64,000 nucleotides of DNA from an uncultured Acidobacteriaceae bacterium (GCA_903849645.1 CAINJJ010000041.1:90610-154609); one strand, 5' to 3'; positions 1 through 8,927 are shown, counted from the first letter of the stretch. Made by a program: numbers and translations. Notes: generated from the sequence alone by a model not told the origin.

Positions 1-983
1 ACCACTACCGATCCGGTGGTTCCCATGATGACCGAGCCGCGATCACGCCCGTAGTACTTCATGCCCTGGCAGCACTTGCACTCCCACGAGATCATCTTGT
101 CGCCATAGTCGAAGCTGGTGACCAGCGTGTCATAGAACTGCCAGTCATCCTTGAAGTGGTAGCGGCCGCCCGATGCCGTGATGCGGTTGGGAAAGTCCAC
201 CCCCAGCGCCCAGCGGCAGACGTCGATCTCATGTGTGCCATTGTTCAGCGTCTCGCCTGTGCCATAGATCTTGAACCAGTGCCAGTTATAGGGGTGAAGA
301 TTGTCCTTGTAGGGCCTGCGCGGAGCCGGTCCCTGCCAGAGATCCCAGTCCAGTTGGGCCGGCACGGGCACTTCCTTCCCAATGCCGATTGACTTGCGCG
401 TGTTGCTGTACCAGGCCTTGGCGAAGTAGGCGTTGCCGATGAGCCCGTTGTGTATCTTGTCCACAATCTCAATGGTGTGCGCCGACGACCGCTGCTGCGT
501 GCCCATCTGCGCCAGCTTTCCATACTTCTTCTGAGCCTCCACGAGCATGGCCCCTTCGGCGGGGTTGTGGCTGCAAGGCTTCTCCACATAGACGTGCTTG
601 CCGGCCTCCAGGCCCGCAATCGCCATCGGCGCATGCCAGTGGTCCGGCGTCGCGATGGTGATGGCGTCCACATCCTTCTGCTGAAGGATGTGGCGGAAGT
701 CCTTCTCGGTCGCGGGAGCATAACCCAGCTCCTGCTGCGCGGCGTCGGCAAACTTCTTCAGGATGTTGCTGTCTACATCACACACATAGGCGATGCGCGC
801 CGAGTCCTTGTTTGCTTTGAGCGAGGAAAGGTGCGCGTAGGCGCGCGAGTTGAGGCCGATCACCGCGAAATTCACGCGGTCATTGGAACCGAGGATTTGC
901 GCATAGCTTTTGGCCGTTGCTCCGATGGCCAGGCCTGCCGCCCCTACCGCGAGTGTGTCGAGAAATTCACGCCGAGTCACCAT
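1..983 (-). CDS. Gfo/Idh/MocA family oxidoreductase, Tat-exported, C-terminus cut by window edge
   Basis: 327 codons are visible; the reading frame stays open to base 1, so the C-terminal end lies outside. The N-terminus starts MVTRREFLDT, a twin-arginine motif followed by a hydrophobic stretch, so export to the periplasm is expected. A Rossmann-type strand and turn (VIGLNSRA, residues 41-48) follows, then the ATPDHWHAPMA segment and the EKP motif (134-136) whose lysine is catalytic in this family. Members oxidise or epimerise sugar hydroxyls with a tightly held NAD(P). It sits 75 bases downstream of, and on the same strand as, a Tat-exported sugar isomerase, which suggests joint sugar processing outside the cytoplasm. 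The exact substrate cannot be read from the sequence. Confidence 0.9.
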   Translation of the reverse strand, partial: MVTRREFLDTLAVGAAGLAIGATAKSYAQILGSNDRVNFAVIGLNSRAYAHLSSLKANKDSARIAYVCDVDSNILKKFADAAQQELGYAPATEKDFRHILQQKDVDAITIATPDHWHAPMAIAGLEAGKHVYVEKPCSHNPAEGAMLVEAQKKYGKLAQMGTQQRSSAHTIEIVDKIHNGLIGNAYFAKAWYSNTRKSIGIGKEVPVPAQLDWDLWQGPAPRRPYKDNLHPYNWHWFKIYGTGETLNNGTHEIDVCRWALGVDFPNRITASGGRYHFKDDWQFYDTLVTSFDYGDKMISWECKCCQGMKYYGRDRGSVIMGTTGSVV

Positions 984-1058
984 TTTTGCACTCCCATCGA
1001 ACCTGTGAGGGTTGGAACTGTTGCGTTCTGGTTGAGGCTCCGAATACTCATCGGCAGC

Positions 1059-2030
1059 CTAGAGCGCGCCCGCATCGGTCAACGCCTGCTTCATGCCTGC
1101 CCAACTGACGCGCGTGGACTCCTCGGGAGTGGCCGCGCCGTGCCAATGCGTTTCAAGGCTGACGACACCGCGATAGCCGGCTTGCTTGAGAGCGCGGAAC
1201 TGCGCCGTCCAATCAATGATTCCCTTGCCTACCGGCGACCAGTCGATCTTGCCGTCCGCGCCCTTGACCGCGCCCTTGCAATGGCAATGGTGGATGCGGT
1301 CTTTCGGCAGGCCTTCCCATGCGGTGGGAAAGGCATCCAACTCTCCGCGCATCACCGCGTTGGCCGGGTCCCAGTTAAGGGCCAGGTGCGGCGTCTTGAC
1401 CGCGTTCATCGTGCGCGCGGCCTCGCGTCCCGTTGCTGTGTTGCAGGCGAACTCGTTTTCAAGGATGAGCGTAATGCCCTGTTTGCCCGCGGACTCCGCA
1501 GCCGAGCGCAACTTCTCGTCAATGGCCGCGCGGTGGGGCGCAACATCGTCGAGGCGCCAGAAGTCGAAGCACCGCACTTTGTCTGTCTTGAATTGTTTGG
1601 CCAGGGCGATGGAGCGCTCCAGAATCTCGTCCTGCTCCTTGAATGTGACCTCGGCCGCTCCGTGCAGGTCGTCCTTGGATCCATACGGCGATTTGGGCGC
1701 GCCGGGCCAGTCCGTCTTGAATAGCGGGCTGGCAATGTCTGTCACCTGCAGGTTGTATTTGGCGAGAATCTTCAGCGCCTTATCCACGTCTTCAGCATTG
1801 AGATTGGTTACGTTCTTGCCCCACATCGAGCGGAGTTCGATCCAGCTCATCGAGAAGTCATGGGAGGCCACGTAACAGGCGTGGTCAAGATCCTGCGAAA
1901 TCTCGTCGTTGATGACGGCAATCTTGAACGGCGAACTCTTTGCCTGAGCCATGAGAAGCGGACGCGCCATCCATGCCGCCGCGGCCATTCCCGTTCCACC
2001 AAGAAAGCTCCGTCTTGAAAGGCCTGTCAT
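1059..2030 (-). CDS. Tat-exported sugar phosphate isomerase/epimerase-like TIM-barrel protein
   Basis: 323 residues. The N-terminus carries a twin-arginine signal (SRRSFLGG) ending near AQA at residue 30. The rest matches the AP-endonuclease-2-like TIM barrel family (sugar isomerases, epimerases and 3-keto-sugar lyases). Likely metal ligands are Glu191 (LILENEF), Asp221 (NWDPAN), the His248-250 cluster and Glu293 (SLETHW). A ribosome-binding site AAAGGAGCAGC precedes the ATG. It lies just upstream of the Gfo/Idh gene and 116 bases downstream of the TonB receptor, all on the minus strand. Family membership is secure; a role on a keto-sugar made by the neighbour is inference. Confidence 0.88.
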   Translation of the reverse strand: MTGLSRRSFLGGTGMAAAAWMARPLLMAQAKSSPFKIAVINDEISQDLDHACYVASHDFSMSWIELRSMWGKNVTNLNAEDVDKALKILAKYNLQVTDIASPLFKTDWPGAPKSPYGSKDDLHGAAEVTFKEQDEILERSIALAKQFKTDKVRCFDFWRLDDVAPHRAAIDEKLRSAAESAGKQGITLILENEFACNTATGREAARTMNAVKTPHLALNWDPANAVMRGELDAFPTAWEGLPKDRIHHCHCKGAVKGADGKIDWSPVGKGIIDWTAQFRALKQAGYRGVVSLETHWHGAATPEESTRVSWAGMKQALTDAGAL

Positions 2031-2049
2031 GCTGCTCCTTTTGCCGGAT

Positions 2050-2118
2050 GCGCCCGATAAAGGGCGTCCGAGCCGATGGGGGGTTGGGGCCGGTCACGCT
2101 TCTGATGCGTGACCGGCC
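2050..2118. repeat. Strong stem-loop after the TonB receptor gene
   Basis: Bases 2088-2099 and 2107-2118 form a perfect 12-bp inverted repeat with a 7-base loop, about 30 bases past the stop of the minus-strand TonB receptor gene. A smaller hairpin (CGCCC/GGGCG) lies at 2051-2066. No T-tract follows on either strand, so a 3'-end stabilising stem is more likely than a classical intrinsic terminator. Confidence 0.6.
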
Positions 2119-2146
2119 GGTGTGGGTGAGAGGAGTGGGTTGCGAG

Positions 2147-5100
2147 TTAGAACTGAATCTTCGCCGACCCCTGGAGCGTGCGGCCGCCGCCAACACCGTT
2201 GACGCTGCCTTGCCCGCTTCCGAGAGTGCTCGTGACCTGACCGAAGTTGGCGGCTGAGATGCTGCCACTGTTCGGGTTGGCGAACTGCGGAGTGTTGCTC
2301 AACTGGAAGGCATCGATGCGGGTTTCCAGCGCGATCTCCCGGTAGAGGGTGAACTTCTTGAACAGGGACAGGTTGTCCTGGATGTAGCCGGGGCCGCGGA
2401 ACTGATTTCTTCCTGTGTTGCCAAGGCCGGGGCTTGTGCAAGGAGTGGAGGCGCAGCCAGCGGGCTGCGTGAACCCCGTGGGGTCAAACCAGTGTGTGCC
2501 CGTTCCAATGCCCTTGAGCTTCTTGAGTGAGCCGTTGAGGGTCGCAGTCTGGTTGGTTCCAGGCGTGTTGAGTGAGTTGCCGCTCGCGCTCACGGTAAAC
2601 GGCGTTCCAGAAACGATGGAGACGATTCCAGAGAGCTTCCAGCCGCCGAGCACCACATCAGCCACTCCCGAATTGAGATATTGATGACCATGGCCGAAGG
2701 GCAGTTGGTAAGTAAAGCTCTGCTCATAGTTGAGTTTGCGGTCGAAATCGGATGCGGCGTAGTTTCTGCGCCAGTTGATGAAGAACATCAAGCCGCCATC
2801 GTCGCCGCTGATGTAGTTCAGGCCCTTGCCCCATGTGAATGCCGAGGTGAACGAAAGACCCTGGGAGAAACGCTTGGTGAGAGTTGTCTGCAGCGACTCA
2901 TAGTTCGAGGAGAAGCCGAAGAAGTACTGGTTGGTGGCCGCGGTGCGCCCAAAGGTTAGCACTCCGTTCGCGTCATAGTTCTCCGGATCCGAAGCAGAGC
3001 CACCGCCGTAAAATCCCGGCAGGTTGATGTTCTGCGCGCCGGAGATGCTGGTGCCATGGTTCGCCACGTAAGCCAACTGGAGAGACATGTTGCCCTTGAG
3101 GGCCTGCTGCACGGCGACGTTCCAGGAAACGGCGTATGGGTTCTTGTAGTTCTTGTTGATCACGTTATAGGCCTGGGCAGTAAGCTGCTTCGAGATCAGA
3201 GAACTGTCGACAGGGATCGTGATAATTCCGTTGGTCGGAATGGTCACCGGAACAGGCGCCGGGAATCCTGCCTGGAATGTGGCCACGGTCACTCCATCGG
3301 CGAGTACCGCGGGAGCAAAAGCCCCGCCCACTGGCTGATAGCTGTTGTTGGCGCGGATGGGGTAGTTGTAGGCGTAGGTGTTATCCGGGAACGGCGTATA
3401 GCTGACGCCGAAGCCGCCGCGAACGACTGTATCGTTGCTCAGGCGGTAGGAGAACCCTGTGCGAGGCGCGAAATACCTGTATTGGGTTTTCATGCCAAGG
3501 TTGGAGGGGTTGCTGCCCAGCCCGGCCAGAATCAGGCTGTTGGTGGCCGGATCGTAGTTGGAGAACCCGCCCGCCTTTCTCGGTGTCGCCGGCGGATAGA
3601 AGTCCCAGCGCACACCCAGGTCGACGGTCAGCTTGGGCGTGGCCTGCCACTTGTCGCTGGCGAAAGCAAAGAACCACCACTGGCGGTAGCAGGGAAAGAA
3701 CGTGTTGAGGTCGCGGCCGGTTTGGCTTGGCACATCGAGAAGGAAGCTGCCAATGTCATTGGCGACTGTCGTTCCAGGGGCGGCCTTGTCGGATGTTTGA
3801 GACTCCCCAAAGGTGAAGGCGCCGCGCGGGCTGAAGGTTTGATCCTGCAACAGATCGTCACGGACACGGCGAAGGTCAACGCCACCCTTGAATGTGTGGT
3901 TGCCCAGGATTTTGGTCCAGTTGTTGACGAAATCGATATTCGCCTCAGCCCTGATCCACGGCTGGGATGCGACATAGCCCATCAAGGGACCAGAGAAGAC
4001 GCCAAGTGTAACGGCGGCCTGTCCTGAAGTGAATGGCTGGCCGGCGATGTTTACGCCAGGGATGCCGATGGTGGTTGCGTCGTTTGTGCCGTAGTCGCTG
4101 GTCTGCGCCTGGTTGCGAAGATGCGCTACGCCTACCCGAGCTTCGGTAAAGAAGGTCGGCGAGAAGACGTGGTCGTAGTTCAGGCCCGTGCTATAGGACT
4201 TTTGATTTCCCGTGCCTTGAAAACCGCCACCCGCGGGCCCGCCAAAGAACGAACCAAAGGCAGGCGCCTGGAAGGTAACCACGCGCTGGAAGCTGTAGCG
4301 TCCGCTGAAGTGGTTCTTCTCGTTGGGCGTGTAGTCTGACTTGATGTCGAAGCTGTCCGTCGTCTTGGCAAATGGCAGGTTGGTTGTGTAGTTGTTGGCC
4401 GGGTTGTTCATCGGCTTGGTTTCGTTCAGGATGCCGTTTTTCTTTGCGGCCGCATAGATCCCCTTGAGGATAGCGAGCGAAACCGGATTCACCGCGGAGA
4501 CGGGGATATGGTTGCTGGCGTATGGCGTGCGCGGATGGGCCGTGGATCCATCGCCGGTGGTCGGGTCATAGATCTGGCCCTTGGTTCCATTCATCGCCGC
4601 GCTGAGATCGATGTAAGTGTTGGTTGAGTCAGGCGTGAAGAAGCGCGAATCCGGAATCGTGAAGGTGCTGCCGATCTTTTCGTGGTCAGAGGTGCGCAGG
4701 TAGTCGCCAAAGATGAACAGCTTGTCCTTGATGATGGGGCCGCCGAAACTGCCGCCGAAGTAGTTATAGGAAAGATGGCCGAGAGGGCCGCCAAAGTAGG
4801 AGCGGGCGTTGGTCGCGTTGTTCTGCAGGAACTCAAACGCCGAACCATGGAAGGCGTTCGTGCCCGACTTGAGGGTCACGTTGGTCACTGCGCCGGTGGC
4901 GCGTCCAAGCTCTGCCTCAAAGTTGTTGGTGGAGATATCGACAGCCTGGATAGCCTCTGCCGGCGGAATGATGATCTGCAACAGGCCGGTGCGCTCGTCG
5001 TCGTCGATGCCTTCGATCTGATAGAGATTGCCCTGCCGGGGCAGGCCATTGGCTTCAGTCTGCAGGGAGCTTTGCGCATTGAAGAACTGCGAGTGCTGGA

Positions 5101-5620
5101 AGACCGCGGGCGCCGTGCCGGGAACGAGGTTGATCAGCGACTGGAAGTTGCGATTGGTGCCCAGAGGCATGTCCACAACATCCACGGATTCGATCTTTGT
5201 GCTGATGTCAGCGCGGTCGGTTTGCAGCAGCGGAGGCGCGGTGGTGACAACAACCGTCTCCGAGACATTGCCCGGAACCACGGAAATGTCCACGCGGGTG
5301 GCGGAGTTGGTTTGAAGGTTGACGTTCTGCTGCGAAACCTTCTTGAATCCCTTTGCCTCAATGCTCACTGTGTAGTTGCCGGGCGTGAGGGAGGGAAGGG
5401 TATAGTTGCCGCTTTCGTTGGTTACCGACTGGTGCACTGCGCCGGTTGCGTCTTCGGTCGCTGTCACCTTCGCGTTGGCGACACTGGCTCCGGTAGTGTC
5501 CGTCACCGTCCCGAGAAGGGTTCCGTTGACGGCCTGCCCGAGCAGGGCCTGAGAAGCGCATAGCAAGAAAAGGGCAAGCAGGAACCCTGCCAAGGGTTTC
5601 CATCCCCTGTGTGGAATCAT
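2147..5620 (-). CDS. Oar-like TonB-dependent receptor with N-terminal carboxypeptidase-regulatory domain
   Basis: 1157 residues. The reading frame extends further upstream, but the start at 5620 is chosen because it has GGAGG six bases ahead and begins a typical signal peptide (MIPHRGWKPLAGFLLALFLL, ending at GQA). Residues about 30-115 form a CarboxypepD_reg-like beta sandwich (GTVTDTTGASVANAKV), followed by a plug domain and a long outer-membrane beta-barrel ending in the aromatic-type strand SAKIQF. This architecture is expanded in Acidobacteriota and is assumed to import large or poorly soluble substrates, often glycans. The two Tat-exported sugar enzymes downstream support a carbohydrate role, but the ligand is unknown. 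A sigma70-like promoter is visible upstream. Confidence 0.93.
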   Translation of the reverse strand: MIPHRGWKPLAGFLLALFLLCASQALLGQAVNGTLLGTVTDTTGASVANAKVTATEDATGAVHQSVTNESGNYTLPSLTPGNYTVSIEAKGFKKVSQQNVNLQTNSATRVDISVVPGNVSETVVVTTAPPLLQTDRADISTKIESVDVVDMPLGTNRNFQSLINLVPGTAPAVFQHSQFFNAQSSLQTEANGLPRQGNLYQIEGIDDDERTGLLQIIIPPAEAIQAVDISTNNFEAELGRATGAVTNVTLKSGTNAFHGSAFEFLQNNATNARSYFGGPLGHLSYNYFGGSFGGPIIKDKLFIFGDYLRTSDHEKIGSTFTIPDSRFFTPDSTNTYIDLSAAMNGTKGQIYDPTTGDGSTAHPRTPYASNHIPVSAVNPVSLAILKGIYAAAKKNGILNETKPMNNPANNYTTNLPFAKTTDSFDIKSDYTPNEKNHFSGRYSFQRVVTFQAPAFGSFFGGPAGGGFQGTGNQKSYSTGLNYDHVFSPTFFTEARVGVAHLRNQAQTSDYGTNDATTIGIPGVNIAGQPFTSGQAAVTLGVFSGPLMGYVASQPWIRAEANIDFVNNWTKILGNHTFKGGVDLRRVRDDLLQDQTFSPRGAFTFGESQTSDKAAPGTTVANDIGSFLLDVPSQTGRDLNTFFPCYRQWWFFAFASDKWQATPKLTVDLGVRWDFYPPATPRKAGGFSNYDPATNSLILAGLGSNPSNLGMKTQYRYFAPRTGFSYRLSNDTVVRGGFGVSYTPFPDNTYAYNYPIRANNSYQPVGGAFAPAVLADGVTVATFQAGFPAPVPVTIPTNGIITIPVDSSLISKQLTAQAYNVINKNYKNPYAVSWNVAVQQALKGNMSLQLAYVANHGTSISGAQNINLPGFYGGGSASDPENYDANGVLTFGRTAATNQYFFGFSSNYESLQTTLTKRFSQGLSFTSAFTWGKGLNYISGDDGGLMFFINWRRNYAASDFDRKLNYEQSFTYQLPFGHGHQYLNSGVADVVLGGWKLSGIVSIVSGTPFTVSASGNSLNTPGTNQTATLNGSLKKLKGIGTGTHWFDPTGFTQPAGCASTPCTSPGLGNTGRNQFRGPGYIQDNLSLFKKFTLYREIALETRIDAFQLSNTPQFANPNSGSISAANFGQVTSTLGSGQGSVNGVGGGRTLQGSAKIQF

Positions 5621-5653
5621 GTGAAGCCTCCAAAAGTAAACCGAGTCCCAGCC

Positions 5654-5673
5654 TCGAACGTTATATTGTTCGA
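5654..5673. promoter_or_regulatory. Candidate operator or leader hairpin of the TonB receptor gene
   Basis: TCGAAC and GTTCGA form a perfect 6-bp inverted repeat around an AT-rich 8-base centre. It lies just downstream of the -10 box and upstream of the ribosome-binding site of the 5620 gene, a usual place for a repressor operator. It could also fold in the mRNA leader. Confidence 0.45.
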
Positions 5674-5684
5674 ATAGCGAACCA

Positions 5685-5713
5685 ACTCTACGTTTGGCCA
5701 TCTGAATTGTCAA
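5685..5713 (-). promoter_or_regulatory. Sigma70-like promoter of the Oar-like TonB receptor gene
   Basis: On the minus strand a perfect TTGACA (-35, 5708-5713) is followed after exactly 17 bases by TAGAGT (-10, 5685-5690), giving a leader of roughly 60 bases to the ATG at 5620. This is among the best promoter matches in the window. Confidence 0.7.
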
Positions 5714-5730
5714 GGGAGAAATTGAAACCC

Positions 5731-5855
5731 CATCAAAACTGACCGGCGCCAGGCTCGGACGCCGCCAGGCTTTTCGCCGAAAAGTGCGATCACTTCCTGC
5801 AGTTTTGATGAGGCAAACCGTCCCGGACTTGCCACCCCGGCCGGGTGGCAAGTCC
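5731..5855. repeat. Inverted repeats between the two TonB receptor genes
   Basis: CATCAAAACTG (5731-5741) recurs inverted as CAGTTTTGATG (5800-5810), 58 bases apart and just upstream of the -35 box. Between them lies the palindrome TTTTCGCCGAAAA (5771-5783). A further 13-bp hairpin with a 5-base loop occupies 5825-5855, 70 bases after the stop of the copper receptor gene. The outer pair could be two regulator half-sites; the 5825 hairpin lacks a T-tract. Confidence 0.5.
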
Positions 5856-5923
5856 TGCGATGGCAGTAACCTGGAGGCTGTTATGGACATTTCCGCCGCC
5901 CCCGCAAAAGTCAATTGCAGGTA

Positions 5924-8356
5924 CTAGAAGCGCGCCGTCAGGCGGATGGAAACAGACCGCCCCCGCCCGGTGAGGGGCTTGATCGGTCCCATCCACATCC
6001 CTGCCATGAAGTCGTCAAAGTTCACGCCTCCCAGCGGTAGCGCGTAGTTGCGGTTCAACAGGTTGTCGGCTCCGGCGCTTGCCTCGACCGGTCCGTGCCT
6101 ATACCCCAAGCGAAGGTTGAAGAGCGCATAGCCCGCCGTCGCCTGCTCAAAGCGGCTGGGGTCCAAATGGTCCTTGCGGCCCACCGTCTCCACCCCCAGG
6201 CTCGCGCTAAATCCCTTCAGTTCCTCGTCCAGCGTCACCCGCCCGTTGAGCGGCATCATCTGGTAGAGGCCCGTATGCGTGTCCAGACGCTCTCCGCGCA
6301 GCCACCCGCCCACGCCGGAGAGACTGCCCTTTCCAAGCCGCCCGCCCTCCCAAAGCGCCCCGCTCGCGGAGAGGTCCGCTCCGTAGATGCGCGCATCGTG
6401 GTTGGCAAAGCGTAGTTTGGCAAACGAACTCATCCCATACATCGTCGTGTCCAGAGTGTCCACGTCAATGAAGTCCTGAATGCGGGTGGAGTAGGGCGTG
6501 AGTTTTGCCTCCCAGCGCCGCTGGCCGCCTGAGTGCAAGGCGACCGTGCCGCTCACGGTGTTGGCCGTCTCCGGCTTCAGGCTCACGTTGCCCACATAGT
6601 AGTTTCCGTCTCCAAACCAGCCGATCATGCCGCTGATCATCCAGCTCGTCGACCAGGCATAGCGCTCATACAGGTTGGGCGCGCGGGTCTTTCGCGCGTA
6701 GCCAAACTCGATGCTCGCCGCGGGGCTGGGCGCGTAGCGGGCGGTCGCGGTCAGGTCAATGGCTGCGTCCGTATGGGCGCGATGCGCGGCGTTGAAGGCC
6801 ATGGCATCGGCTGCATACATCATCGAGTAGCCCTGCACCGTGCCCGCATCCATCCAGACCGTGTCGTTGCGCAGTCCCAGCAGCGTGGACCATTGAGGGC
6901 TCCATCGGCTGGCCAGTTCTGCAAACGTACCCACCCGGACGCGGCGTCCATTGTTCAGGTTCACAAACGTGTCCGGCCCCATGTACGGCGCGGTTCCCGG
7001 AACCGCCGGCCAGGTGTCGTCGAGCGCAAACCGATGCAGTTCGTTGCCTGCCCGCAGTGTGTTGCGGACTGAAAGCGGCAGCTCCAGATGCAGGCTGTAG
7101 CCCAGGTCGCGGCCATGCGTATTCATCGGCATGTCCATGGGCATGGGAAACCGGGCCTTGTCGTGGCCGATATTCATGGCGTGCCGCGCGTTCTGCCAGA
7201 AGATACGGCCGTCCAGCGCGCCCTGCTCTTTCAATCCGCGCCGATAGCGCACGTTGACTGACTCGGCGGTGTTTCCCGTCAGGTCCATCTGCGCTCCGGG
7301 AAATCCCTCATACGGCGTGCGGTGCAGTCCTGCCTCCACGATGAGCAGGTTGCCTCGCCCCTGCGCGGCCAGGGTAAGGGAATGGTCGGTGCTCTGGGAG
7401 TAGGTGGACGTGACCTTGTGCCCTGCGCCGTCTGTGTAGTCATCGCTTGCGGCCCAGGAGCCGTTGTAGCCGACCCCAAGGTTCCGTCCGGCCACCCACG
7501 CGGCAACCGATCCGCCAGCGTTGTTTCCGTTGGACCGGTAGAAGCCGGTGGAGTTGCCTTCCGCGTGAATCTTCTCGGCGTCAGCCGCAAAGACCGGGGG
7601 CTGCGACTCCACAGAGATGGTGCCACCCAGGCTGTCGCCGCCCAGGCTCACCGGCGTGATGCCGGCAATCACCGTAACCTGCGCCGCATGGGCTGGGGCG
7701 GTATAGGAGAGCGGCGGGTTCATGTGGTTGGGGCAGGAGGAGGAAACGGTCACGCCATCCACCACCACCTTGGCCCGCTCATCGCCCAGGCCGTGGAGCA
7801 GCGGAATGGAAGCGAGCTGCCCGTTGTCGCGCAGGCTCACGCCTGGCGCCCCGGCCGCAATCTCAGCTGTGTTGCGGCTGCGCGCCTGCTCTTCGGCGTC
7901 CACAGCCACGCGACTGGCCCCGGTCGTCTCGCTCTCGGCGGCCTCCACCTCCACCTCGGCAACAACCCTGGGGAGTTTGAGGGCTACCGATGCGTTCGCC
8001 TCCGCTCCCGGACGGATGGTGAGCCCCGGCAGTACGGCCGGCTCAAATCCCGCCGCGCGAATTGTGACCTGATAGACGCCGTCGGGAACTTCCCCAGCCG
8101 CAAACCTGCCTTCGGCATCGGCTGAGAGCGAACGGCGGAGCGTGTTGGTCAGACCGCGAATCTCAATTCTTGCTCCAGCGACCGCCGCTCCCGAGGGGTC
8201 TTTGACGGCCCCTGCGATGCGGCCGGCCGCGGACTCTGCAGCAGGAATGGAAGGCCTTGCCGCCTGGACGGCGGACGCGCCCTGCGCCAGGGATGGAACT
8301 GTAAGGAAAAACAGGAAGAACGCCGGCAGAAATGCCGGCAGAAGAGTGGATTTCAT
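5924..8356 (-). CDS. Copper-type TonB-dependent receptor (OprC/NosA-like)
   Basis: 810 residues: signal peptide (cut near AQG, residue 26), a CarboxypepD_reg-like domain (about 45-130), a plug, then a beta-barrel ending in SIRLTARF. The plug contains CPNHM (208-212) and the barrel HAM (392-394), reproducing the CxxxM and HxM pairs known to bind copper in OprC; a Met-rich run MPMDMPMNTH (405-414) follows. The annotation as a copper importer rests on these motifs and on the small Cys/His/Met-rich protein encoded 83 bases upstream on the same strand. Unlike Pseudomonas OprC it has an extra N-terminal regulatory-like domain, common in this phylum. Confidence 0.85.
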   Translation of the reverse strand: MKSTLLPAFLPAFFLFFLTVPSLAQGASAVQAARPSIPAAESAAGRIAGAVKDPSGAAVAGARIEIRGLTNTLRRSLSADAEGRFAAGEVPDGVYQVTIRAAGFEPAVLPGLTIRPGAEANASVALKLPRVVAEVEVEAAESETTGASRVAVDAEEQARSRNTAEIAAGAPGVSLRDNGQLASIPLLHGLGDERAKVVVDGVTVSSSCPNHMNPPLSYTAPAHAAQVTVIAGITPVSLGGDSLGGTISVESQPPVFAADAEKIHAEGNSTGFYRSNGNNAGGSVAAWVAGRNLGVGYNGSWAASDDYTDGAGHKVTSTYSQSTDHSLTLAAQGRGNLLIVEAGLHRTPYEGFPGAQMDLTGNTAESVNVRYRRGLKEQGALDGRIFWQNARHAMNIGHDKARFPMPMDMPMNTHGRDLGYSLHLELPLSVRNTLRAGNELHRFALDDTWPAVPGTAPYMGPDTFVNLNNGRRVRVGTFAELASRWSPQWSTLLGLRNDTVWMDAGTVQGYSMMYAADAMAFNAAHRAHTDAAIDLTATARYAPSPAASIEFGYARKTRAPNLYERYAWSTSWMISGMIGWFGDGNYYVGNVSLKPETANTVSGTVALHSGGQRRWEAKLTPYSTRIQDFIDVDTLDTTMYGMSSFAKLRFANHDARIYGADLSASGALWEGGRLGKGSLSGVGGWLRGERLDTHTGLYQMMPLNGRVTLDEELKGFSASLGVETVGRKDHLDPSRFEQATAGYALFNLRLGYRHGPVEASAGADNLLNRNYALPLGGVNFDDFMAGMWMGPIKPLTGRGRSVSIRLTARF

Positions 8357-8439
8357 GGTGTCTCCTCATGCGTGAAAGGGCTCGAAGGATGGCGACAAGG
8401 GCCGAAGGGGCGGACTTGTCCCCGGTGCTTGCGGGCTGA

Positions 8440-8811
8440 TCAGGCTTGAGGAGCGGGCGGGCCGCGTTTCTGATGGCTGCGTAGGAGCGAGACCCTGTAA
8501 AGGGCCTCGGTCTGCGGGCAGCGCGCCGGGTGGCTTACCACTTCGGCGTAGTAGAGGCCCTCGGTCTCCGCCTTCGCCCTGGGAGAATGGACCGCGCTGG
8601 CACTCGACGGGCGGCAGGGGCAGTTTTCCGCGACGGTGGTGAAGCCTCGCTGTCCATCCGCCTGGCCTGACATCCTGGCCATGTTGCAGTGGTGCTTGCC
8701 GTTTCTGCGGCAGCAGGCGGGCAGGCTGGCGTCCGCGTCGGGGACGAAGAGGGGCGCCATCAGCGTCCAACTGAAGAGCATCATCAACGAAATGGCGATG
8801 GCCCGGCGCAT
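8440..8811 (-). CDS. Small secreted Cys/His/Met-rich protein, probable copper partner
   Basis: About 123 residues from the ATG at 8811; a GTG one codon upstream (8814) is equally possible, with GGGAG ahead. A signal peptide (MRRAIAISLMMLFSW, cleavage near ADA) is followed directly by CCRRNGKHHCNM, a compact cluster of Cys, His and Met suited to binding a soft metal, and later by CPC. The remaining tail is unremarkable. It is not a family I can name. Position upstream of the CxxxM/HxM TonB receptor in the same direction suggests a shared transcript and a periplasmic or cell-surface copper-handling role; this is inference. Confidence 0.7.
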   Translation of the reverse strand: MRRAIAISLMMLFSWTLMAPLFVPDADASLPACCRRNGKHHCNMARMSGQADGQRGFTTVAENCPCRPSSASAVHSPRAKAETEGLYYAEVVSHPARCPQTEALYRVSLLRSHQKRGPPAPQA

Positions 8812-8853
8812 CACGACGCTCCCAGTCTAGTCCAGCCCGGAGACCGTCTTCTG

Positions 8854-8865
8854 TGACGGCCGTCA
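8854..8865. promoter_or_regulatory. Perfect 12-bp palindrome upstream of the copper gene pair
   Basis: TGACGGCCGTCA is a perfect palindrome 43 bases upstream of the ATG at 8811, in the gap between the divergent copper pair and the membrane-protein gene at 8928. GACGG-type half-sites recur nearby (around 8842-8850 and 8866-8873). Position and symmetry fit a regulator operator. Confidence 0.45.
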
Positions 8866-8927
8866 GCCGTCTGGCCTTCCGCGTAGAATCAACGCATGGG
8901 CCGCTTTCCACTGCTGCCCGCCCCTTT

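Noticed and set aside
5825..5855. Cobalamin riboswitch upstream of a TonB receptor
   Set aside because: The hairpin is strong but the B12-box and the usual cobalamin core are not found between 5621 and 5923, and a promoter lies downstream of it.
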